This document shows positions 8,307 to 14,790 of a stretch of 64,000 nucleotides of DNA, in pieces. The notes beneath the pieces are model-generated. The model did no database searches, was not told where the DNA came from, and saw only the letters and a list, made by a program, of their open reading frames with translations. The DNA lies in NCBI GenBank assembly GCA_029261925.1, contig JAJDAJ010000037.1, positions 62,001 through 126,000 of the forward strand, in the 5' to 3' direction. This DNA is from Deltaproteobacteria bacterium (GTDB lineage Bacteria > Myxococcota_A > UBA9160 > SZUA-336). Numbering within the stretch: position 1 is the stretch's first letter; each line of letters starts with the position of its first letter. The position numbers and the translations under genes were made by a program.

Positions 8307-9101
8307 ATGAGCGTGCGACCTGCGGCGGTGGCCGGCCTGTTCTATCCCGACGACCCGGAGACCCTGGCCTCCACCGTCGACGACCTGCTCGCGGCGAGCC
8401 CCGTCGGCGATGCGAGCGCCGCGCCCGAGGCCCTGATCGCGCCCCACGCCGGCTACGTGTACTCCGGCGCCACCGCGGCCCTGGCCCACGCCACGCTGCG
8501 CCCGCGGGCGGACCGGGTGCGACGCGTGCTGCTGCTCGGTCCGGCGCACCGGGTCTGGCTGCGCGGGCTGGCCGCGCCCTCGAGCGAGGGCTTCGCGACG
8601 CCCCTGGGCGTCGTTCCCGTGGACCGCGCGGCACTCGAGTGCCTGGCCGGGCTGCCCCAGGTCTCGGTGCGCGACGACGCGCACGCGGCCGAGCACGCCC
8701 TGGAGGTCCAGCTGCCGTTCCTGCAGCGCACGCTGGGCGAGGTGCCGATCGTGCCGCTGGTGGTCGGCGACGCCAGCTCGGTCGAGGTCGCCGGGGTGCT
8801 CGCCGCGCTCGACGACGCCGGGACCCTGGTGCTGATCAGCTCCGACCTCAGCCACTACCACGCGTACGAGGCGGCCCGGCGCCTCGACGCGGACACCGCC
8901 GTGGCCATCGAGTCGCTCGACCCGGACGCCCTCGACGCGGACTCGGCCTGCGGTCGCGTGCCGATCGGCGGCCTGCTGCTCGAGGCGCGCCGCCGCGGGC
9001 TGCGCGCGACGCGCCTGGGCCTGTGCAGCTCGGGCGACACCACCGGCCCCCGGGATCGCGTCGTGGGGTACGGAGCCTGGGCGCTTGCCCGCCCTGACTG
9101 A
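8307..9101 (+). CDS. amrB: MEMO1 family protein (AmmeMemoRadiSam system protein B)
   Basis: A 264-residue MEMO homologue, related to extradiol dioxygenases. The conserved metal-site residues of MEMO proteins can be seen in IAPHAGYVYSG, LLGPAHRVW, AEHALEVQLPFLQ and SSDLSHYH. The conserved C-terminal cysteine is in LCSSGDTTG. Length is usual for bacterial MEMO. The start is ATG 8307. A TTGATT (8270-8275) upstream could be a -35 element, but the matching -10 is weak. Its end overlaps the AMMECR1 gene by 17 bp, indicating translational coupling. It very probably works with the adjacent radical SAM and AMMECR1 proteins; the substrate is unknown. Confidence 0.93.
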   Translation: MSVRPAAVAGLFYPDDPETLASTVDDLLAASPVGDASAAPEALIAPHAGYVYSGATAALAHATLRPRADRVRRVLLLGPAHRVWLRGLAAPSSEGFATPLGVVPVDRAALECLAGLPQVSVRDDAHAAEHALEVQLPFLQRTLGEVPIVPLVVGDASSVEVAGVLAALDDAGTLVLISSDLSHYHAYEAARRLDADTAVAIESLDPDALDADSACGRVPIGGLLLEARRRGLRATRLGLCSSGDTTGPRDRVVGYGAWALARPD

Positions 9102-9696
9102 CGCCGAGCGCTCCGCCCTGCTGCAGGTGGCGCGGCGCTCCGTCGAGCGCGGGCTCGACGGCGGCGGCGTCCTGGAGCCGGAGCCGGCCGATCACCCGGC
9201 CGCGCTGCGCGAGACACGCGCCAGCTTCACGACGCTGCGGCGCCACGGCGAGCTGCGCGGCTGCGTCGGCGCGACCGAGCCGCAGCGGCCGCTGGTCCGC
9301 GACGTGGCCTGGTCCGCGCACGGCGCGGCGTTCCGCGATCCCCGCTTCCCGGCGCTGACCCGCGACGAGCTCCCGGGGCTCGAGCTCCACATCTCGGTGC
9401 TGGGCCCGCTCTCGCCGCTCGACGTCGCGTCGCGCGACGCGCTGATCGCCGCGCTGCGCCCGGGCCTCGACGGCCTGTGGATGGAGCAGGACGGGCGTCG
9501 AGCGACCTTCCTGCCGTCGGTCTGGTCGTCCCTCCCCGATCCGGCGCAGTTCGTGACGGAGCTCGAGCGCAAGGCCGGCCTGGCCCCGGAGAGCTGGGCT
9601 CGCCCCGTGCACTGTGCGTGCTACGAGGTCGAGGAGTGGGGGGGCGAGCCCGCCGCGGCCACGGCCGGATCGGCCGCGGGTCGCGCCCAGCGGTAG
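9085..9696 (+). CDS. amrA: AMMECR1 domain protein (AmmeMemoRadiSam system protein A)
   Basis: A 203-residue AMMECR1-domain protein. The invariant LRGCVG signature lies at about residues 51-56. It is followed by ELPGLELHISVLGPL and the C-terminal SWARPVHCACYEVEEW block. The domain is a two-subdomain fold of unknown biochemistry, conserved from archaea to humans. The track start is a TTG (9085-9087) inside the end of the MEMO gene; an in-frame start slightly downstream cannot be excluded. The overlap with the MEMO gene marks a two-gene transcription unit, and a cupin gene follows 22 bp later. Confidence in the family is high and in the exact start moderate. Confidence 0.92.
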   Translation: MPALTDAERSALLQVARRSVERGLDGGGVLEPEPADHPAALRETRASFTTLRRHGELRGCVGATEPQRPLVRDVAWSAHGAAFRDPRFPALTRDELPGLELHISVLGPLSPLDVASRDALIAALRPGLDGLWMEQDGRRATFLPSVWSSLPDPAQFVTELERKAGLAPESWARPVHCACYEVEEWGGEPAAATAGSAAGRAQR

Positions 9697-9699
9697 AAT
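9694..9699 (+). promoter_or_regulatory. Possible -10 element upstream of the cupin gene
   Basis: TAGAAT overlaps the AMMECR1 stop codon. A strong ribosome binding site (GAGGGGAGG, about 9705-9713) follows, before the cupin ATG at 9719. The cupin gene may therefore have its own promoter besides read-through. No convincing -35 was found. Confidence 0.25.
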
Positions 9700-9718
9700 G
9701 CGCGCGAGGGGAGGAGCC

Positions 9719-10084
9719 ATGGGAAACGTCGTCTACTTCGAGCAGGGGGCGCGCGACTGGCTGGGGGTCCCCGAGGACTGGGCGGGCAAGGTCCCGGGCA
9801 GCGAGCCGGGAGTGCGCTACAAGCTGCTGACGGGCGACGGGGCCGGGATCCCCGGCATCCAGCTGGTCGAGTTCGAGCCCGGCCACCACGAGAAGCCGCA
9901 CAGTCATCCCGAGAGCGAGGTGCTGTACGTCCTCGACGGCGAGATGACGCTCGGCGAGCGCACGCTGCGCGCCGGTGCGGGCGCCTTCATCGAGAAGGAC
10001 ACCGTCTACGGTCCGCTCGACACCGCCGCCGGCGTGCGCTTCCTGCGCGTCGGTCTGGGCGGCGTCGCCTCGCCCGGCGCCTGA
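9719..10084 (+). CDS. Single-domain cupin protein
   Basis: A 121-residue cupin. Motif 1 is visible as FEPGHHEKPHSHPESEVLYVLDGE, read here in parts: the GHHEKPHSHPES segment gives three possible metal-binding histidines and a glutamate. Motif 2 is reduced (GAFIEKDTVYGPLDT) and lacks the usual histidine, so the metal site may be incomplete. A single cupin domain fills the whole protein, as is usual for small stress or sensing cupins. The ATG at 9719 has GAGGGGAGG just upstream. It is last in the MEMO-AMMECR1 unit, and a link with that system is inferred from position only. Substrate unknown. Confidence 0.85.
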   Translation: MGNVVYFEQGARDWLGVPEDWAGKVPGSEPGVRYKLLTGDGAGIPGIQLVEFEPGHHEKPHSHPESEVLYVLDGEMTLGERTLRAGAGAFIEKDTVYGPLDTAAGVRFLRVGLGGVASPGA

Positions 10085-10116
10085 GCGCGCCCCACGGCGG
10101 CGCGCTCGCCGGCCGC

Positions 10117-10398
10117 TCAGATCTCCTCGGTGATCACGATCTCGGGCGCACCCGCGAGGATCCCGCCGAGGTCGACCGGGCTGCTCTGCATGTTCTTGCC
10201 GTGCGCCGCGAACGCCTCGTCGCTCTCGTAGCGCTCGTAGGCGATGAAGACCGTGGGATCGTCCTTCCGCTGGTGGAAGCTGTACGCCAGGTTGCCCGGC
10301 TCGGTGCTGCGCACGTGTGCGGCGAGCTGCGCGAGACCCTTGCGGGCCTCCTCGACCTTGTCGTCCTGGACCTTCAGGGTGGCGAAGACGGTGGGCAT
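10117..10398 (-). CDS. Antibiotic biosynthesis monooxygenase-domain protein
   Basis: A 93-residue ABM (dimeric alpha-beta barrel) protein. It begins MPTVFATLKVQDDKVEEARKG, and then has a conserved NLAYSFHQ-KDDPTVFIAYERYESDEAFAAH segment with the H..S and WE/YE-type features of the family. Members are small oxygenases or stress proteins that act on quinols or heme without needing cofactors. The ATG at 10396-10398 follows a GAGGAGG ribosome binding site; longer readings upstream are shadows. It is divergent from the P450 gene (105 bp between starts) and might share regulation with it. The substrate cannot be inferred. Confidence 0.82.
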   Translation of the reverse strand: MPTVFATLKVQDDKVEEARKGLAQLAAHVRSTEPGNLAYSFHQRKDDPTVFIAYERYESDEAFAAHGKNMQSSPVDLGGILAGAPEIVITEEI

Positions 10399-10491
10399 CG
10401 GTCGCGGTCCTCCTCGGTGTCGCGCGGCGAGCTTACACGACCCGAAACGGCGCCCGGGGCCGGGCCCGGTCGGGAGCGACCCGGCGCCTGG

Positions 10492-10497
10492 TATGCT
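10492..10497 (+). promoter_or_regulatory. -10 element (TATGCT) giving a probable leaderless P450 mRNA
   Basis: TATGCT ends only six bases before the P450 ATG (10504), and no Shine-Dalgarno sequence lies between. Transcription would start at or next to the start codon. The same arrangement occurs at 24748-24753. No clear -35 is visible in the GC-rich upstream region. Confidence 0.4.
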
Positions 10498-10503
10498 CGG
10501 GCC

Positions 10504-11679
10504 ATGATCGACTTCGACCCCTTCTCCCACGCGCTCCACGACGACCCCTATCCCGTCTACGAGCAGCTCCGGGACGAGTTCCCCGTGATCCACAATCCGC
10601 GGATCCAGCTCTGGGTGATCTCGCGCTACGACGACGTGTACGAGGGAATGCGCCAGCCCCTGGTCTACTCCTCGGAGCGCATCGGCATGCCGGCCGGCGC
10701 GAGCGAGCGCACGGCCACGCGGGCACCGATGATGATCCTGATGGATCCGCCCGCGCACGACGATCTGCGCGCGCTGGTCAATCGCTCGTTCACGCCGCGC
10801 CGCATCGCCGAGCTCGAGCCGCGCGTCCGCGCGATCGCCAGCGAGCTGATCGACGGCTTCATCGAGCGCGGGGAGTGCGAGCTGTTCTCGGACTTCTCCG
10901 CGCCGCTGCCGACGATCGTGATCTCGGAGCTCCTGGGCATCCCGGCGGCGGACCGCGAGATGTTCAAGGAGCAGTCCACCGCGGTGGTGGCAGCGTCCGG
11001 ACCGGGCGGGGGCTCGTCGGAGGACGCCGCGCGCGCCAACCAGATCATGGCGGCCTACCTGGCCGAGCAGTTCGCCGAGAAGCGCAAGCGGCCGCGCGAC
11101 GACCTGATGTCGGCACTGCTCGAGGCCGAGCTCGACGGGCGCAGGCTGACCGAGCCCGAGCTCCTGGGCTTCGCGGTGCTGCTGCTGATCGCGGGCAACG
11201 AGACCACGACCAACCTGGTGAGCAGCGCCTGCGTGCTCCTGGCCGAGCACCCGGACCAGCGCGCCCGCCTGGTCGCGGACCCGGGCCTGATCCCGCGCGG
11301 GGTCGAGGAGTTCCTGCGCTGCGAGTCGCCGGTCCAGGGCATCGAGCGCGACCTCACGGCCGACGTGGTGGTCCAGGGCGAGAAGATCCCCGCCGGCTCG
11401 AAGGTCTTCCTGCTGCTCGCGTCCGCGAATCGCGACCCGCGCCGCATCGCCGACCCGGAGCGCTTCGATGTGGGCCGCCATCCCAACCGGCACCTGTCGT
11501 TCGCCTTCGGCACGCACTTCTGCCTGGGCGCCAGCCTGGCCCGCCTCGAGGCCCGCGTGGCCTTCGAGGAGATCCTGCGCCGCCTCCCGGAGTTCCGCGT
11601 GAGCGGCCCCGTGAAGCGCCTGCACTCGGGCGTGATCCGCGGGCTGCTCGAGGTCCCCCTCGAGTTCGAGACCGCCTGA
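10504..11679 (+). CDS. Cytochrome P450
   Basis: A soluble bacterial P450 of 391 residues. The heme-ligand loop FAFGTHFCLGASLAR is near residues 333-347, with Cys as the thiolate ligand. The I-helix oxygen-activation motif is AGNETTTN (near 235). The ExxR motif is EEFLRCES, and PFERF-type residues appear as ADPERFDVGRHPN. There is no membrane anchor and no fused reductase, so separate ferredoxin partners are required; none is encoded nearby. Substrate cannot be read from sequence. The nearby steroid-type genes make a sterol or other alicyclic substrate possible, but that is inference. The ATG is placed directly after a -10 box, suggesting a leaderless message. Confidence 0.95.
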   Translation: MIDFDPFSHALHDDPYPVYEQLRDEFPVIHNPRIQLWVISRYDDVYEGMRQPLVYSSERIGMPAGASERTATRAPMMILMDPPAHDDLRALVNRSFTPRRIAELEPRVRAIASELIDGFIERGECELFSDFSAPLPTIVISELLGIPAADREMFKEQSTAVVAASGPGGGSSEDAARANQIMAAYLAEQFAEKRKRPRDDLMSALLEAELDGRRLTEPELLGFAVLLLIAGNETTTNLVSSACVLLAEHPDQRARLVADPGLIPRGVEEFLRCESPVQGIERDLTADVVVQGEKIPAGSKVFLLLASANRDPRRIADPERFDVGRHPNRHLSFAFGTHFCLGASLARLEARVAFEEILRRLPEFRVSGPVKRLHSGVIRGLLEVPLEFETA

Positions 11680-11700
11680 GGACCCGGAGGCCCGACGCGC

Positions 11701-12288
11701 TCAGTGCGCCCGGCGGCGCAGCCCGGCGAGTCCGGCCAGTGCCAGGCCGAGCAGCGCGACGGCCGCGGGCTCGGGCACGGACGCGACCGTGAGCGACGTC
11801 AGCGTACCCATGAGCAGGACGAAGCCGGCGCTCAGGTTGGTGTACTGGAACTGACCCGCCCCCGGGGGAATCCCGGGCACGACCAGGTCGAGCGAGTCGA
11901 GCAGGCTGCCGTCGCCCATGACGTCGAGCCGGAAGTCGCCACCCGCGGTCTGGGCGATCACGGCCAGTGAATCCGCGGCGCCGTTGGTGACCTCGATGCG
12001 ATCGAGCGGGTCACCGGAGAAGACGACCGGGGTCGGGGTGTCGATCGTCAGGCTGAAGCCGGTCGCCGGAAAGCCCGTACCGAAGATGTAGGAGCCCGAG
12101 TCGGCACCCGTCATGCCCAGGGTCGCGGAGTCGTCGAAGGTGTACGTGCCCGAGAACGCGGTCCCCGCGGTCGCATCGGGGACGTTGCTCGCCAGCGTCA
12201 GGATGCCCTCGAAGCTCGCCGTGATGCTGTCCGCATGGGCAGGTGCCGTGGTCAGAACGAGCAGGACGATCAGCAGTGTGCGTCGCAT
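11701..12288 (-). CDS. PEP-CTERM sorting domain protein
   Basis: A 195-residue exported protein. It has an N-terminal signal peptide (MRRTLLIVLLVLTTAPAHA, cleaved after AHA). The C-terminus is a PEP-CTERM anchor: VPEP, a hydrophobic helix and a final RRRAH. Such proteins are processed by an exosortase and often contribute to extracellular matrix. The middle resembles beta-rich PEP-CTERM proteins (GTAFSGTYTFDDSA). The ATG at 12286-12288 has GGAGAGG upstream. No exosortase or polysaccharide genes lie in this window, so the sorting enzyme must be elsewhere. It is convergent with the P450 gene (21 bp gap). The substrate or partner is unknown. Confidence 0.88.
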   Translation of the reverse strand: MRRTLLIVLLVLTTAPAHADSITASFEGILTLASNVPDATAGTAFSGTYTFDDSATLGMTGADSGSYIFGTGFPATGFSLTIDTPTPVVFSGDPLDRIEVTNGAADSLAVIAQTAGGDFRLDVMGDGSLLDSLDLVVPGIPPGAGQFQYTNLSAGFVLLMGTLTSLTVASVPEPAAVALLGLALAGLAGLRRRAH

Positions 12289-12620
12289 TTCACCTCTCCG
12301 GAAGTGCAGGAAGTCGCGGCAGGCTAGACCGGGAGCGCACGCAGCTGGAAGGGGAAAAGCACGCCAGGAATCACCTTGCGCGCGAGCTACGCGCGCGGTG
12401 CTCACGCGACGCACGCGCGCGTGCACGCAGGCGAGCGCCGCGGGCCGGCGTCCCTGCGGCGAGAGGGCGCGCCCCGCGCCATACGGCGGCATGAAAAGGG
12501 CGCGCGAGATCAGCGTGCGGAAGGCATGCGGAAGCGCGGGCGCAGCGACCCGGTCGCGAGGCACGCGACGTCGGCACCGCCGCTGCCGGCCCGGCTCGTC
12601 GGGGGTTCTTCAGCCGCCTG
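12289..12620. other. 332-bp gap without a recognisable gene
   Basis: The gap lies between the end of the GST gene and the start of the PEP-CTERM gene, both on the minus strand. It presumably holds the PEP-CTERM promoter, but no convincing -35/-10 pair was seen. Around 12390-12430 the sequence is rich in alternating CG and CA/TG steps. ORFs through it look like high-GC shadows. No RNA gene is recognised. Confidence 0.5.
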
Positions 12621-13298
12621 CTAGCGCCGACCGAAGAGGTGCTTTCGCGCCTCCTCGTCGAGTCCGGCCGCGACCGCGTCGGCACCGAGCGCGCGGCCGC
12701 GCTGCACGGCGGGCCGCGCCTCGATGCGCGCGTACCAGGCGCTCACGTTCGGGTAGCGCCCGAGCTCGATGCCGTGCATCTCGTGCAGCGCGACCCAGCC
12801 CCAGCAGGCGATGTCGGCCATGGAGTACTCGTCGGCCAGGTAGTCGCGACCCTCGAGGCGCCCGTCCAGCACGCCGTACAGGCGGTTGGCCTCGTTCGTG
12901 TAGCGCTCGATCGCGTAGTCCAGGGGCTCGGGCGCGTACCTCTTGAAGTGGCCGAGCTGGCCGAGCATCGGGCCCAGCCCCGCCATCTGCCACATCAGCC
13001 ACTCGGTCGCGGCGACCGAACGCCGCAGGTCGGTCGGCATCAGGCGACCCGTCCGCGCCGCGAGGTAGAGCAGGATGGCTCCCGACTCGAATACCGGGAT
13101 CGGCTCGCCGTCACCGGGCGGATCCCGGTCGATGATCGCGGGAATGCGGTTGTTGGGGCTGATGGCGAGGAAATCCGGCTCGAACTGCTCGCCGCGTCCG
13201 ATGTGCACCGGGAAGTAGCGATAGTCGAGCCCGAGCTCCTCGAGCGCGATGCTGACCTTCCAGCCGTTGGGCGTCGGGAAAGAGTGCAGCTCGATCAT
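12621..13298 (-). CDS. Glutathione S-transferase, Nu-class (YfcG-like)
   Basis: A 225-residue GST. The N-terminal thioredoxin-fold domain (1-85) begins MIELHSFPTPNGWKVSIALEE. The TPNGxK motif is typical of the Nu/YfcG-YghU group, which uses Thr/Asn rather than Ser or Tyr at the active site. NNRIPAIID and [12 protein letters not shown] form the glutathione-binding cis-Pro and ESGA motifs. The helical C-terminal domain follows, with YSMADIACWGW. The ATG (13296-13298) follows GGAGGAAAA and overlaps the YciI gene stop by four bases (ATGA), so the two are coupled. A close paralogue lies at 56615-57286. It may act as a disulfide-bond reductase or detoxify electrophiles. Confidence 0.92.
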   Translation of the reverse strand: MIELHSFPTPNGWKVSIALEELGLDYRYFPVHIGRGEQFEPDFLAISPNNRIPAIIDRDPPGDGEPIPVFESGAILLYLAARTGRLMPTDLRRSVAATEWLMWQMAGLGPMLGQLGHFKRYAPEPLDYAIERYTNEANRLYGVLDGRLEGRDYLADEYSMADIACWGWVALHEMHGIELGRYPNVSAWYARIEARPAVQRGRALGADAVAAGLDEEARKHLFGRR

Positions 13299-13588
13299 TT
13301 TTCCTCCGGGAAGACCTGACGCGTCGCGATCACCTCGTGGCTCGCGAACACACCCTCGATCACGTACGGGTCCCCCGCGGCGAAGCTCCGCGCCGCGGTG
13401 AGATCGGTCGCCTCGAAGACGACCAGGCTGCCGCACGGGGCGCCCTGCTCGTCCATCAGCGGGCCCGCGAAGCGCAGGGCCCGCGCATCGCTCAGCGGCT
13501 TCAGGTTGGCCAGGTGCGCCTCGCGGTGCTGCTTGCGCAGCTCCGCACCGCGCGCCCCGTCGCGACCGATCAGTGCGAAAAGCGGCAT
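13295..13588 (-). CDS. YciI-like protein
   Basis: A 97-residue YciI-domain protein with a dimeric ferredoxin-like fold. The opening MPLFALIGRDG and the REAHLANLKPL and SLVVFEATDLTAARSF segments are typical of the family. Its His and Asp residues (His-Asp pair of YciI) seem represented by His28 and later acidic residues, but the enzyme activity of the family is poorly known. It is the first gene of a two-gene unit with the GST, overlapping by four bases. Co-occurrence suggests a joint role in metabolism of a reactive compound, which is inference. Start and length are normal. Confidence 0.8.
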   Translation of the reverse strand: MPLFALIGRDGARGAELRKQHREAHLANLKPLSDARALRFAGPLMDEQGAPCGSLVVFEATDLTAARSFAAGDPYVIEGVFASHEVIATRQVFPEEK

Positions 13589-13625
13589 GCGCGGAGTTTA
13601 TCCCGGCCGGGGCGCGGCGTCGCGC

Positions 13626-14165
13626 TCACTCCTCCTGCTCGACGAGCTTGTCCTCGACCCAGTGTCCCTTGATCACGCGCCCGTCGGGCATCTCGAGCGT
13701 GCCGCGGCCGTGGCGCTTGCCCTCGCGGAACTCGCCGTCGTAGCGATAGGACCCGGGCACGTGCAGCGTGCCCCACCCGTGCCACTTGCCGTCCGTGTAG
13801 TCGCCCCAGTACTGCGCGCCCTCGGCCATGTCCTCGGCGCCCCAGCCGTGCTTGAGCCCGGCCTTGAAGCCGCCCTCGTACAGGCGGCCGTCCGGCAGGG
13901 TCAGCACGCCCTCTCCGCTGGGCTGGCCCTCCGCGAACTCGCCCTTGTAGACGCGACCGTCGTGGAAGTGCATCTCACCCCGGCCGTGCGGCAGGCCCTC
14001 CTCGAACTCGCCGCGGTAGTGCGCACCGCCCGGCCAGCGCTGGATGCCCTTGCCGTCGCGGCAGTTGCCGTGCGCGCAGCGCGCCTCGGTCAGCGGCGCA
14101 CAGGCGACCAGCGCCAGGGCCAGAAGCGCGATCATGGGTCCGGCTCGCAGCACGGCTCCGATCAT
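13626..14165 (-). CDS. MORN-repeat lipoprotein
   Basis: A 179-residue envelope protein. After MIGAVLRAGPMIALLALALVACAP, in which LVAC is a lipobox, the mature part is made of about six or seven MORN repeats: YRGEFEEGLPHGRGE, YKGEFAEGQPSGEG, YEGGFKAGLKHGWG, YWGDYTDGKWHGWG and YDGEFREGKRHGRG. Such repeats form extended beta-sheet rods that bind lipid or protein. The start could also be the ATG 30 bases downstream, which would shorten the n-region. Its ATG overlaps the pyroglutamyl peptidase stop by four bases, so translation is coupled. Function unknown; a structural envelope role is likely. Confidence 0.85.
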   Translation of the reverse strand: MIGAVLRAGPMIALLALALVACAPLTEARCAHGNCRDGKGIQRWPGGAHYRGEFEEGLPHGRGEMHFHDGRVYKGEFAEGQPSGEGVLTLPDGRLYEGGFKAGLKHGWGAEDMAEGAQYWGDYTDGKWHGWGTLHVPGSYRYDGEFREGKRHGRGTLEMPDGRVIKGHWVEDKLVEQEE

Positions 14166-14761
14166 ACCGACTGGAGCGGCGGGGTCGCACGCAGGTGGTC
14201 GAGCAGGCTCCGCAGGGCCGCGAGCTGCCGCTCGCGCGGCACGACCGCGAATCCGGGAACGTGCACGAAGAGCGCCGGGGCGCCGAGCGCGCGCCCGCGC
14301 TCGAGCAGATGCCGGTAGGTGCGCTCGCAGACGTAGCCTCCGGCGTCGTGCGAGATCTCGACCGGCACGTCGGCGGCCTCGAGAGCGGCGCGGGCGGCCC
14401 CGAGATCGACCCCCGTCTCGAGGGCCTCCGGGCCGCCGAGCCGGAGCTCTCGCGCCAGCGCCCCGTCCACGTCGGGCGCCGGCGCGTGGAGGCGCGAGCG
14501 CGCGCGGCGCTCCAGGCGCAGGGTCGCGCCGCCGTGCACGCCGGTGCCCAGCAGCAGTGCCGGCCCGGCGGGCCCCAGCGCCGCCAGCGCGCGCTCCCAG
14601 GTCTCGACGGCCCGGCCGAAGCTCACGGGCAGCACGACCCCGCGCACGCCGGGCGCGGTACCCAGGGCCCGCGCCAGGCGACCGCTGGGATTGTCCTCGA
14701 CGTCACCGAACGGGCCGAAGCCCGACAGCAGGACCGGGCGCTGCACGAGGTCCGCGCACAT
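14162..14761 (-). CDS. pcp: Pyroglutamyl-peptidase I-type cysteine peptidase (C15)
   Basis: This enzyme removes N-terminal pyroglutamate from peptides. The 199-residue reading starts LLSGFGPFGDVEDNPSG after MCADLVQRPV. The catalytic residues of family C15 are present: Glu in LRLERRARSR, Cys in SHDAGGYVCE and His in FVHVPG. It is a little shorter than most Pcp (about 210-215). The ATG at 14759-14761 is chosen; a GTG 54 bases upstream would overlap the divergent exporter gene. The stop overlaps the MORN lipoprotein start by four bases, an odd pairing of a cytoplasmic peptidase with an envelope protein. Confidence 0.88.
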   Translation of the reverse strand: MCADLVQRPVLLSGFGPFGDVEDNPSGRLARALGTAPGVRGVVLPVSFGRAVETWERALAALGPAGPALLLGTGVHGGATLRLERRARSRLHAPAPDVDGALARELRLGGPEALETGVDLGAARAALEAADVPVEISHDAGGYVCERTYRHLLERGRALGAPALFVHVPGFAVVPRERQLAALRSLLDHLRATPPLQSV

Positions 14762-14769
14762 GGCGGCGT

Positions 14770-14775
14770 TATACT
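14770..14775 (+). promoter_or_regulatory. -10 element (TATACT) upstream of the RND exporter
   Basis: TATACT lies 15 bases before the GTG start at 14791, so the message would have a very short leader and no Shine-Dalgarno sequence is seen. It lies just outside the divergent pcp start. A good -35 was not found. Confidence 0.35.
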
Positions 14776-14790
14776 CGGACACCGCGCCCC

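Noticed and set aside
14044-14790. An upstream extension of the RND exporter frame.
   Set aside because: It lies antisense to the pcp and MORN genes and lacks membrane or family features; the GTG at 14791 precedes TM1.
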